NCBI RefSeq assembly: GCF_013074385.2
Contig: NZ_JABEYA020000005.1
Location: forward strand, 152,288-216,287
Direction: 5' to 3'
Origin: Vibrio ostreicida
GTDB taxonomy: Bacteria; Pseudomonadota; Gammaproteobacteria; Enterobacterales; Vibrionaceae
DNA: 64,000 nucleotides
Positions 1 to 9,741 of the stretch are shown here, one piece after another. The position numbers and the translations under genes are program-made. How positions within the stretch are numbered: position 1 is the first letter of the stretch; each line of letters begins with the position of its first letter. The notes below the pieces were generated by a model. It worked only from the letters and a program-made list of their open reading frames with translations. It was not told the DNA's origin and did not search any database.

Positions 1-886
<886 letters not shown>

Positions 887-887
<1 letters not shown>

Positions 888-3442
888 TGGCATTGTTAGC
901 GCAGAGCGGTAGAAAAAATAGGCTTGCCACTTTACTTACTCGTTCTATTTTCCTCACTATTGGCGTGCTGTCTATGGTGATGGTTTTTCAGAACTATCAG
1001 GTAAATCGTCAGGTGGTTTCTCATGAAGTCGCCCGCTCTAAGCTACAAACGCAAAGCCTTGTCCAACAAATATTCGATTTCCGGATGAAAACGTTAGAGA
1101 TTCAACAGGACAGTTACAGCCGTAATGAATCTTTGATTGAAGCTGTAATGAATCAGGACATTATTGGCTTGGATCGCTTTTTTAATGGCACGGATCAAGC
1201 GACCCCTGAATTAGCCCCCGATTTTCGCTTTATTACGTTAGACTCAGAGATGATTTGGGATGACTCTAACTATCAGTTTTACGGGATCTCTCCAGAACAT
1301 CTTGCCCATCTCAGTGAGGATATGCGCGCTGGGAGTAGCTGGTATTTGTCTCAAACGCCTTCTTTGCTGGGTACACGTTACCTGATGGCTCGCCGAGCCC
1401 CAATCATTCAGATGGAAACAGGCGAGGTGATCGCTTTCTTGCACATCGCAGTGGTACTCAATAATAACTTTGCTTTGATTAACGCGATTCTGAAAGGAAG
1501 TAATGCAGACCATGTACTGCTTTCCGTTGGTTCAGAGGTGATTGCGTCGAGTACAAAAAATAAAGATTTCCGACACATCGAGTGGTTAGAACAATCGTCT
1601 AACTCTTTGACTGCCAATCAATTTATGGTCTCGAAAACCGATCTTACTATCAGTAATGTCTCGACCTTTTTAAGTCTCTATACCTTACAAGACAATGAGC
1701 CCGTGATGACGTTGGTTAAAAGTCATTACGTTTGGGTTGGTGTGGCCGCATGCCTATTGGTGATCATTGCGGTTTATAGCCGCCTATGGCTGGGACAGCG
1801 TGTGTCGAGTGAATTGAATAATTTAATGAAATATACCGAGCGTTCTGTCGAAGAAGATCAAGTGGGTCATTTCTGCGGTTCACAAATAGAAGAGTTCAAT
1901 CAAATTGGCCACTCCTTTGAACTGGCTTTTCTGCGTTTGAGCGATCAGGAAAAGCAATTTGCTGATTTGTTTAATTTTTCTCTTTCTCCCATCACACTGT
2001 GGAATGTTGATGGTCATTTGGTCCGCTCAAACCCGGCCGCTGAGAGCAGTTTTCGCCGAGAGCCTGAGCACGAACAAAACGATTATCAGTTATTGGTTGA
2101 AAAGCTCAAGCCCCATATCCTGATGTGTGCCAGAGGCACCACTCTCACAGGCATTAATATAACCATACGTTCAAAAACCTATCGGTGGAATTTGTCACCG
2201 ATCTTTATCGATAGTGGCATCAACAATATTATGGCTCAGGGGCAGGATGTCACCAGTTTTATAGAAGCAGAAATACAAAGTTACACCGCGCGTAAAGAAG
2301 CGGAAGAGTCAGCGCGTGTCAGAGCTGATTTTCTCGCAAAAATGAGTCACGAACTCAGAACACCTCTCAACGGGATTCTCGGAGTATCCCAGCTGTTAAA
2401 AAGAAAACTCACCCATGCAGACAATAAAGAACACGTAGAAGTGTTGTGCAATAGTGGCGAACATCTTTTGGCGGTACTCAACGATATTCTCGATTTTTCT
2501 AAAATTGAGCAGGGCAAATTTCACATCCAAGCCGCTGATTTCAGATTGATTGAGTTGGTCACAGCGGTAGAAAAAATTTATAGCCCACTTTGTCGTGAAA
2601 AAGGCATCGAACTTGATGTGCTCAGCAATGTTAATAGCATCACGTTTGCGCACAGTGATCAAGTCAGGCTAAATCAGATTTTATTTAACTTGGTGAGCAA
2701 TGCGGTTAAATTTACCCATCACGGAAAAGTCACTGTCTCACTGATGTGTGGTACACAAGACGACGTATCTGTCCTGAATATCAAGGTTAAGGATTCAGGA
2801 ATCGGCATAGACCAAGAACGGTTAGTGCATATTTTTGAACCCTTTGTTCAGGCTGAATCAACAACGACTCGTGAATACGGTGGCAGCGGGCTAGGTTTGG
2901 CCATTGTTCATAGCTTGGTCGAGATGTTGCAAGGACAGATCGAAATTGAAAGTGCCATTGGTGAAGGTACCACCTTTACACTTGTTATCCCGATTGAATT
3001 GACCGAATCGGAAGAAAAAATTGAAACCAGTGCTCTAGAGGTAGACCCTGCAAGTATGTTTGATACCACACTGAACGTTCTCTTGGTTGAGGACAATAAA
3101 ACCAATGCCTTTATCGCCAAGGCATTTTGTGAAAAATATGGAATGGCCGTTACTTGGGTTGAAGATGGATTGAATGCGATAGAGCTGTTAAAAGCCTCGA
3201 ACAATATTGACCTGATCCTAATGGATAATCAGTTGCCTAACCTAGGGGGCATAGAAACCACCAAGATCATACGTGAAGATCTCAAACTGAAAACGCCCAT
3301 TTTTGCCTGTACGGCCGATGGCATGCAAGATACCAAACGGGCATTTTTAAGTGTTGGTGCTGACTACGTCATTGTTAAACCGATAAAAGAGCTTGCTTTA
3401 AATCAGGCCTTTCTGCACTTTAAGCACGAATTTTTAACGTAA
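887..3442 (+). CDS. luxQ: LuxQ, AI-2 hybrid sensor kinase/phosphatase
   Basis: 851 residues, close to the 859 of V. harveyi LuxQ. Order: membrane segment near 16-37, periplasmic LuxP-binding domain to about 275, second membrane segment near 280-302, a PAS-like region at about 355-460, HisKA with FLAKMSHELRTPLNG (phospho-acceptor His near 488), HATPase with the G box SGIGIDQERL and GGSGLGLAI, and a receiver domain with LLVEDNKTN and ILMDNQLP (phospho-acceptor Asp near 780). It autophosphorylates at low cell density and feeds the LuxU-LuxO relay; AI-2/LuxP turns it to phosphatase. It is translationally coupled to luxP. Confidence 0.95.
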
Positions 3443-3469
3443 CTCTGGCGTATAAACACGCTTGGGGAC

Positions 3470-3495
3470 AAAAAATGGAGGCTCTTGGCCTCCAT
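3470..3495 (-). terminator. Rho-independent terminator of glpD
   Basis: An 8-bp perfect stem (ATGGAGGC / GCCTCCAT) with a 5-nt loop sits just after the glpD stop. It is followed on the minus strand by a T6 run. It lies between the converging luxQ and glpD ends and may stop both. Confidence 0.8.
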
Positions 3496-3516
3496 GTGGG
3501 TCGCGCTTTGGCACCA

Positions 3517-5049
3517 TTAGGCACAACGTGATTCAAGAGACGACGACCCAAGATTCAGATAATCCTCGATGCGCTGATAGGCGTGGCGGTCACAAAGCAA
3601 GTGCAATTTCGTCCGTCGCTTAAGTAAGTCCTCTGCTGTACGGCCAAATTCATGTTCAACCAAGTAATCAATCTCTTTTTGATAGACACCACAGCAAAAC
3701 TTGATACCCAAATCTTGCTCGCTGTTAACCCCTTCAAGTAGACGGGTTACCCGGCTACCGTACGCAGCGATCCAACGTTGTTGTGTGTCGGTATCGATAA
3801 ACGGGACCTGCTGAGACAAATGCGCGCTCAAGGCTTGCCTATCAAATTGTTCTCCACCAGGAAGAGGCGCTTCTCGTGTCCACGGCTTACCCAATTCCAA
3901 ATACGAAGAGAGGTGCTCCATAGCGGACTCGGCCAACTTTCGGTAAGTGGTGAGCTTTCCACCAAAGACCGATAGGAGAGGGCCTGCGCCATCCTGATGA
4001 TCCAGTGCCAGCGTATAATCTCTGGTAATCGCCTGAGGAGAATCGGATTCGTCATCGCAAAGTGGGCGAACGCCGCTGAAATCAGCGATGACGTCTTTGA
4101 GAGTAAGCTGATGGCGGAAGTGTTTGTTTGCAATATCGATCAGATACTGTTTTTCATCCTCATCAATCGAGACTTGACGTGGATCACCTTTGTATTCGAC
4201 GTCGGTGGTCCCTATCATCGAAAACTTACCCAGATAAGGGAGCACAAAGACAATCCGGTTGTCTTCATTTTGCAGTATGTAAGCTTGAGGCTCGTCGTGG
4301 ACTTTCGGCACGATGATATGCGATCCTTTAATTAACCGAATTCCATAAGGAGAGGGGAGCTGAATATTGTCAGTGACAAACTCTTTGACCCATGGTCCCG
4401 TAGCATTCACTAGCGCTTTTGCTTTACGAAACAACGTTTTTTGCGAGCGTTGATCAAACAACTCTACATGCCAAATACCTTCGACGCGTTTGGCCGAAGT
4501 AACCTGACAATAGTTACTGACCTCTGAACCAAGATCCTGAGCCTGCATAACATTGAGGATCACCAATCTTGCATCATCGACCCAACAGTCTGAGTACTCG
4601 AAACCAACCTTGAGCTCAGGAAGTGTGACCTTGTCATTATCTAGACGGATTTTTTTACTGCTTGGTAAAGACGTACGTTTCCCCAAGTGATCATAGAGAA
4701 ATAGGCCGGCTCGGATCATCCACGCTGGGCGAAGAAAAGGTCGATGTGGGAGCCTAAATCGCATTGGAAAAGCAATATGCGGCGCTTTTGCGAGCAGTAT
4801 TTCACGCTCGGCCAATGATTCACCTACGAGGCGGAACTCATAATGCTCGAGGTATCTAAGCCCACCATGAATTAATTTTGAACTCGCGGATGACGTGGCG
4901 CCCGCAAAGTCTTTCGCCTCATACAGACCAACGTTTAAACCTCGTCCTGCGGCGTCTGCCGCAATGCCCGCACCATTAATACCACCACCAACGACGATGA
5001 CATCGAGCAAGGCTTGTTCATTTTTTTCTTTTAAGTAACTAATGGTCAT
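3517..5049 (-). CDS. glpD: Aerobic glycerol-3-phosphate dehydrogenase
   Basis: 510 residues, the usual GlpD length. It oxidises sn-glycerol 3-phosphate to dihydroxyacetone phosphate and passes electrons to quinone at the inner membrane face. The N-terminal FAD fold is clear (DVIVVGGGINGAGIAADAAGRG within residues 15-37). It is followed by SSASSKLIHGGLRYLE and, near residue 370, SVFGGKLTTYRKLAE, all DAO/GlpD family signatures. The ATG at 5049 has a GGGAA-type ribosome site. A palindrome resembling GlpR half-sites lies 13 bp upstream. The gene is monocistronic and converges on luxQ. Confidence 0.95.
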   Translation of the reverse strand: MTISYLKEKNEQALLDVIVVGGGINGAGIAADAAGRGLNVGLYEAKDFAGATSSASSKLIHGGLRYLEHYEFRLVGESLAEREILLAKAPHIAFPMRFRLPHRPFLRPAWMIRAGLFLYDHLGKRTSLPSSKKIRLDNDKVTLPELKVGFEYSDCWVDDARLVILNVMQAQDLGSEVSNYCQVTSAKRVEGIWHVELFDQRSQKTLFRKAKALVNATGPWVKEFVTDNIQLPSPYGIRLIKGSHIIVPKVHDEPQAYILQNEDNRIVFVLPYLGKFSMIGTTDVEYKGDPRQVSIDEDEKQYLIDIANKHFRHQLTLKDVIADFSGVRPLCDDESDSPQAITRDYTLALDHQDGAGPLLSVFGGKLTTYRKLAESAMEHLSSYLELGKPWTREAPLPGGEQFDRQALSAHLSQQVPFIDTDTQQRWIAAYGSRVTRLLEGVNSEQDLGIKFCCGVYQKEIDYLVEHEFGRTAEDLLKRRTKLHLLCDRHAYQRIEDYLNLGSSSLESRCA

Positions 5050-5062
5050 TCATATGTTCCCT

Positions 5063-5080
5063 AATGTTCGTACGAGCATT
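5063..5080. promoter_or_regulatory. Palindromic operator candidate upstream of glpD
   Basis: AATGTTCG-TA-CGAGCATT is an 18-bp near-perfect palindrome ending 13 bp before the glpD start. The half-sites resemble GlpR operators (ATGTTCG), but the centre is 2 bp where E. coli GlpR sites have about 4. That makes GlpR binding a guess from position and half-site sequence. Confidence 0.4.
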
Positions 5081-5201
5081 TTGAGTACTAATATAAACCT
5101 AATTATGAGTATTGTGTGAACTTTTTTGTAGATAACTATGATCTCGATCGTTCAATTGAATGTAATTCGAAGGTATTAAAGTGAGAAATCGCGCATATAG
5201 A

Positions 5202-5234
5202 CACGCAATGCCCTGATGAGTAGGGCATTGCGTG
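5202..5234. terminator. 13-bp perfect hairpin after the HMG-CoA reductase gene
   Basis: Arms CACGCAATGCCCT and AGGGCATTGCGTG pair perfectly around a 7-nt loop, 33 bp past the stop of the leftward reductase gene. There is no T-run on either side. It is a transcript-end or mRNA-stabilising hairpin, not a textbook intrinsic terminator. Confidence 0.55.
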
Positions 5235-5266
5235 CATTTGAGAATGATTAAAAGTAGGGAGGAAGG

Positions 5267-6526
5267 TTAGCGGGCGAGCTTTTGGTGTGCACGAGAAAAA
5301 TGTCCAGCACAAAATGCACCGACAATCGACAATTCGCCCGCCAAACACAATGCCGCGGCGACTTCTGCTAGCGCTCTTGCGTTTCCAGAGCCGGACAAAC
5401 CTAAAATGTCTAGGCAGGACTTTTGACTGGGCAAATGAGTCCCACCACCCACGGTCCCAAGCATCAGGTTAGGCAAGGTAACACAAGCGTAGAGGCCACC
5501 TTGTCGACTCATTTCCATACGGGTAATACCAACAGCCGATTCAGCAACGCACGCTGCGTCTTGCCCACATGAAATGTATAGAGCAGCCAAGGCATTTGCA
5601 TAATGCGCATTAACACCAATTGAACCACTGAGCGATGCACCTGTCGTCGTCATTTGACCAAATTTAACCATTTCTTCCGGTGTGGTATGAAGGTATTTCT
5701 CTATCAGAGCGCGGCTAAGATTGACTTCTGCAGTAACTTTTTTGCCTCTAACATGACGCAGTGTATGGCTATTGGGCTTTTTATCGCCAGATAAATTACC
5801 ATCAAGATACGCATGGAGTGGGTCGATAGGGGAATGCTCTAACACCCATTGAAACACCGCATTGGTTGCTATCGTGACCATATTCTGTCCCGACGCATCA
5901 CCAGTATGGAATTCAAAAATCAGATAGGCACGACTGCCTTCAATGTTGACATTGATATCGTGTAATTTTCCGTGTGACGTCGTCGACTCTGCCAACTGTT
6001 TAAACTGATCGTACTGTGTGACCACCCAAGCAACAAATTGACCGACATCGATGAGCCCTTCAAATTCAAAAACGGGCGTTCTTGTGACGCCTTCATTGAG
6101 TAACATCGCACTGGCGCCGCCCGCTGCAGTAATAAGCTGCGAGCCACGATGGTAAGACGCAACCAGTGCGGCTTCTGTCGTGGCCAGCGGGACTAAAAAG
6201 TCGTCATGAGCGTGTAAACCGTTGACCCGCAGTGGTCCAGCAATACCCACTGGGACTTTGACCGTACCAACAAAATGCTCAATATTTTTGTGGTAATGAT
6301 GTGCCTGTTCGATGGTAAAGGGGTCAAGCAAGGCTTCTTGCTCAGTTAATTTCTTAAGCTTATCCCAACGTTTGGCGATGTTTTTCTCAGACAGATTTGG
6401 ACTGGGTGTTAAACGCAAGCTCGCTCTTTCAAAATTAGGGGCGAGCTTTTGTTCTAATTGATCAGAGTGTCGCCCTCGGGTGAATAGTGGGCGTTTGTCG
6501 CGTTCAGACAAATTGAGTTTGGGCAT
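5267..6526 (-). CDS. Hydroxymethylglutaryl-CoA reductase
   Basis: 419 residues. It catalyses the NAD(P)H-dependent interconversion of HMG-CoA and mevalonate. Family motifs in order: VGTVKVPVGIAGPLRVNG with catalytic-region residues near 85-105, DASGQNMVTIATNA (cofactor motif near 210), SGSIGVNAHYANALAA, CGQDAACVAES (catalytic Asp region), GTVGGGTHLPSQKSCLDILG, and a C-terminal AGHFSRAH carrying the catalytic His. The GTVGGGT and AGHxxRAH forms resemble class I/archaeal enzymes more than the short class II type. No other mevalonate-pathway gene is adjacent, so its direction and role in the cell are open. Confidence 0.9.
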   Translation of the reverse strand: MPKLNLSERDKRPLFTRGRHSDQLEQKLAPNFERASLRLTPSPNLSEKNIAKRWDKLKKLTEQEALLDPFTIEQAHHYHKNIEHFVGTVKVPVGIAGPLRVNGLHAHDDFLVPLATTEAALVASYHRGSQLITAAGGASAMLLNEGVTRTPVFEFEGLIDVGQFVAWVVTQYDQFKQLAESTTSHGKLHDINVNIEGSRAYLIFEFHTGDASGQNMVTIATNAVFQWVLEHSPIDPLHAYLDGNLSGDKKPNSHTLRHVRGKKVTAEVNLSRALIEKYLHTTPEEMVKFGQMTTTGASLSGSIGVNAHYANALAALYISCGQDAACVAESAVGITRMEMSRQGGLYACVTLPNLMLGTVGGGTHLPSQKSCLDILGLSGSGNARALAEVAAALCLAGELSIVGAFCAGHFSRAHQKLAR

Positions 6527-6616
6527 AGTGAAAGCACAAAATGAAATTATTGTAGAATTCTAACCACTCTACACGAGATAACAACAGGTGTTTACCTTTG
6601 AGGCTCTCCGAGTCGG

Positions 6617-6937
6617 TTAGACGTGGACATCAAGCAGCGTACCGATCATCTCTTGATCGCGTTGCAACATGTTAGTACCAACACGGCTGTATTGCTCCGC
6701 TTGAGTCAGTTTGACTAAGGGCTCAACGAGTGAGGAATCGGGCTCCTTAAACTCAACTTTGTTGAATTCATAGGTGTCGTCTTTTTGGATTGGCGCGATA
6801 TTCTCTTGAGTAGGGGCCGGGCTTTCTTGGACAGGCTTTCTGTCTTCAAGCTGGTTTATTTCGCGCGCAGCGTCTTCAGCCAACCGAGTTGACTGTTCTA
6901 TCACTTGGTATCCGGACTGTACTGATGACACCGACAT
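6617..6937 (-). CDS. Small protein with flagellar-rod-like N- and C-terminal helices
   Basis: 106 residues, function unknown. The C-terminal part (VEPLVKLTQAEQYSRVGTNM and on to MIGTLLDV) reads like the C-terminal helix of flagellar rod/hook proteins. The N-terminus (SSVQSGYQVIEQSTRLAEDA) looks like their N-terminal helix, and a Pro/Glu-rich linker joins them. The start is preceded by a run of eight G on its own strand, which also serves as the ribosome site. No flagellar genes are near. Confidence 0.65.
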   Translation of the reverse strand: MSVSSVQSGYQVIEQSTRLAEDAAREINQLEDRKPVQESPAPTQENIAPIQKDDTYEFNKVEFKEPDSSLVEPLVKLTQAEQYSRVGTNMLQRDQEMIGTLLDVHV

Positions 6938-6992
6938 AGACCCCCCCCTATAACTTCAGTCTAATCGGTGTTTGCATTTTGAGCAAGTTATG

Positions 6993-7166
6993 CTATGAAA
7001 ACAAACTTGCGATGAGTCTCTTTTCCTCTTCTGAAATCGAAACGGCAGGCGTTACGTCCAACGTTTCGTCTATTTTCGTTTTAAGATTGCGCAATTGTGG
7101 CAGCGTCAACTTTTGGATCTGGCTTATTAGAAGCTCAAATTGTGTCTGGCTTACATTCGGTTGCAT
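6993..7166 (-). CDS. Hypothetical small protein (57 aa)
   Basis: I chose the ATG at 7166 because a GGGAG ribosome site lies 9 bp upstream; the frame stays open to an earlier ATG at 7202. The product is soluble, mostly helical and leucine/lysine rich (ISQIQKLTLPQLRNLKTKID), ending EEKRLIASLF. I do not recognise a family. It lies between the rod-like gene and yccS, on the same strand as both. Confidence 0.45.
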   Translation of the reverse strand: MQPNVSQTQFELLISQIQKLTLPQLRNLKTKIDETLDVTPAVSISEEEKRLIASLFS

Positions 7167-7311
7167 TCGAATCAACTCCCATCTCGGTCCGAAAAACAAC
7201 AAACCTCTCCCATTCTTTGCTGTCTTCGATATCGTTAATAAAACAGCATTTTATTATCCTCTGGTCATTTTGTGTCCGAACACTGTCAGGTAATGTAAGA
7301 GAATCGTGAAT

Positions 7312-9471
7312 CTAGGACCGATCGACACGCGCTGAAAATTTACTCGCTAGTGAGTGTAACTCCGGCATCATTCGATAAATTAGATACAACTGTTGGAGGA
7401 CCATCTTGACTGAGTTTTCATCTTCATCACGCCAATCAGTTAGGCGTGTTTCGAGATCCAGAGCGGGGTTTATTCCTCTGCTATCGGGTTGATTTTGATG
7501 GTTTAGTTGATGAAATAGGGCACCCAAATGGCCATGAATTACGCTGTGAGCTTCGAGCACCAATTGATGAGTCGCTGGGTCATTAATGCGTTTTCTATGG
7601 GCACCTAATGCGGAGATATAACTGAGAAGTGCGTGGTTTAAAGTCAGAAAACGAAAGCTTTCGTCCACCGCTGATCGGTAACGACCTGGCTCGGCGAGCA
7701 TCGCGCTGATCGCATTGGCTAAATTCGCGTTCTGATTGTGGGCATGTCGACGTGCAATGCGATAGGATAAACTGTCTTTCTTGCCAATCCGATATTGACC
7801 GATAATCTGGCCTAGGTACTGTTGGCTTGCATCAATGGTTTCGGCCATCACATTGTGTAGCCGCTTTGCTTGCCAATCCGGAAAAATCCACGCAACCGCG
7901 GCAACAGCGAGGCTACAACCAATAATCGTATCCGCCAATCTTGGTAAGATGACCGCGTAGCCATCGCCCAGTTGGTGGAAACAAAATAACACCAGTACCG
8001 TAATAAAACCCGTCGCATACCCGTAATTGGCCAAACGCAAGGCAAAAAACGCAACACCACTGACAACAATAATCGCTAGTTGGCTTTCTTGAGAAGGGAA
8101 TAACGTAAGCAGAGGCGTCCCAATCAATAGGCCAGCAATGGTTCCCATGACTCTGGCCACTAATTTCTGTCGCGTCGCACTGTAGTTGGGCTGACAGACA
8201 AAGAGCGTGGTGAGTAAGATCCAATAACCAAATTCAATCTCAAATAACTGAATAATGGCATAACCTACAGTCAGCGCGATAGACATCCTGACCGCATGGC
8301 GAAATAACATCGAGTCTTTATTGAAATGACTTGTCAGTCTGGACCACATCGCTTGCAAGGTGCGCGCTTCTGTATTGTCAAGAATGCCATCCTCAATACG
8401 GTGGGCATCTGGGTTACTGATGTTACTGAGTTGTTTTTCAACCGTACTGAGATTGTTGAACAAGTAATTCAGTTGATTGAGCAAAGATTTGTGTTGCTGG
8501 CCATTGTCATTGTCAATTCGACTCAGAGAGAGCCTCAATTCTTCCAACGCCATTTGCGAATCTTGATTGTACTGATACACCCTGCCCAAACGTATCGTTT
8601 GTGCAACCTCTCTGCATGCTTTCGCTTGTGTTTCAAGCAAGTATTTAAAACGAAATAAGACATCAGAATGGCCGAAATGTTGCGCCAGTTCCTGATAGCG
8701 ATAGTGACTAGAGCTGACACGTTCATGGATGTCTTGAGCGAGAAAGTAACCATTTAAATATCGGTCACTGGCGCTGTCTATTTGACCTCGCCTTGAACGG
8801 CTGACCAAGGTTCCCTTGCACAGGTTAAGAGCGGTGACGGTTTTGGCGTTAAGCATTGCCTCTTGGATACGGTGAGGCTGGGGCTGCAAATTGGTGGTTG
8901 GATGAAACAGTTCACTTTTCGATTCGAGGTAATCCGCCAGCGCCGAAAAAACGGACGCCAAACTTTGTTGAACTGGCTGAGTTGGCCACATCGCCGACCA
9001 AAGATTAGAGGCCACAAAGTACCAAGTTGCTCCCGAGAGCAGCAGCATCGGTTGTTGCCATAATGTGGTGCTCTCTGGCGCGCCGAGCATCGTATAGATT
9101 GCAATCAGCAGTGAGCCAAACGCAATGCTGGCGTATCGAGGACCGACGGCCCCAAGCATGATAAAACCAAACGTCGAGACAAATAACCCACAAGCAAACG
9201 CCAATGGGGCATCAAAAAGGAATTCGATAGAGAAGGACGCGGTAGCGAAACAGATCAGTGTCCCAATAAATGCTTTGAGGCGTCCGGTGAAATTATCATC
9301 ACTCTCAGCCAGTGCTGCCGCAATGACGCCCAGAATCAATGGAATAATGTATACGTCCATCGGATAATACCAGCTTGGAATGACAATCCCTAGCAAGGTC
9401 ACTAAGATAAGTACGCTGTAATTGACGGTTTTATTGACCCAATAAAGGCGGAGCTGACTGATCAATGACAC
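7312..9471 (-). CDS. yccS: YccS-type inner membrane protein (FUSC family)
   Basis: 719 residues, matching the YccS/YhfK family. Two sets of membrane helices (about 15-155 and 395-515) are each followed by a soluble cytoplasmic domain, which is the FUSC/aromatic-acid-exporter layout. VRMSIALTVGYAIIQLFEIE opens the second membrane half, and the C-terminal helical domain runs to the end. The start is GTG at 9471 with a poor ribosome site. The family is presumed to export small acidic compounds, but YccS itself has no proven substrate. Confidence 0.85.
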   Translation of the reverse strand: MSLISQLRLYWVNKTVNYSVLILVTLLGIVIPSWYYPMDVYIIPLILGVIAAALAESDDNFTGRLKAFIGTLICFATASFSIEFLFDAPLAFACGLFVSTFGFIMLGAVGPRYASIAFGSLLIAIYTMLGAPESTTLWQQPMLLLSGATWYFVASNLWSAMWPTQPVQQSLASVFSALADYLESKSELFHPTTNLQPQPHRIQEAMLNAKTVTALNLCKGTLVSRSRRGQIDSASDRYLNGYFLAQDIHERVSSSHYRYQELAQHFGHSDVLFRFKYLLETQAKACREVAQTIRLGRVYQYNQDSQMALEELRLSLSRIDNDNGQQHKSLLNQLNYLFNNLSTVEKQLSNISNPDAHRIEDGILDNTEARTLQAMWSRLTSHFNKDSMLFRHAVRMSIALTVGYAIIQLFEIEFGYWILLTTLFVCQPNYSATRQKLVARVMGTIAGLLIGTPLLTLFPSQESQLAIIVVSGVAFFALRLANYGYATGFITVLVLFCFHQLGDGYAVILPRLADTIIGCSLAVAAVAWIFPDWQAKRLHNVMAETIDASQQYLGQIIGQYRIGKKDSLSYRIARRHAHNQNANLANAISAMLAEPGRYRSAVDESFRFLTLNHALLSYISALGAHRKRINDPATHQLVLEAHSVIHGHLGALFHQLNHQNQPDSRGINPALDLETRLTDWRDEDENSVKMVLQQLYLIYRMMPELHSLASKFSARVDRS

Positions 9472-9741
9472 GTTATCGATTCTTAATTGTTATGGATAGT
9501 TATCATTGTAACTAGGCAGAGGTAAGCTTTCGAGTGGATTTTTCACTAAACTTGAGCGAGCGTCGAGGAAAGGCAAACACTTAACATACCCGTGTACCAA
9601 GACAACATAACGGTTAACATTGGAATCATTAAGACTTTAGTCACCCCGACATCGATCAGACAAGATGTTGACACGATATTTTCATTCTTCAATCGTGTTG
9701 AGTTATCATATCAACAACCGAACTTGAAGGACGTAGCCGCA

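Noticed and set aside
3997..4335. 112-codon ORF antisense to glpD
   Set aside because: It lies wholly inside the conserved glpD coding region; a shadow frame.
9592..9741. 50-residue N-terminal extension of HelD from a GTG at 9592
   Set aside because: The extension has no HelD homology, while the ATG at 9742 gives the expected length and has a ribosome site.
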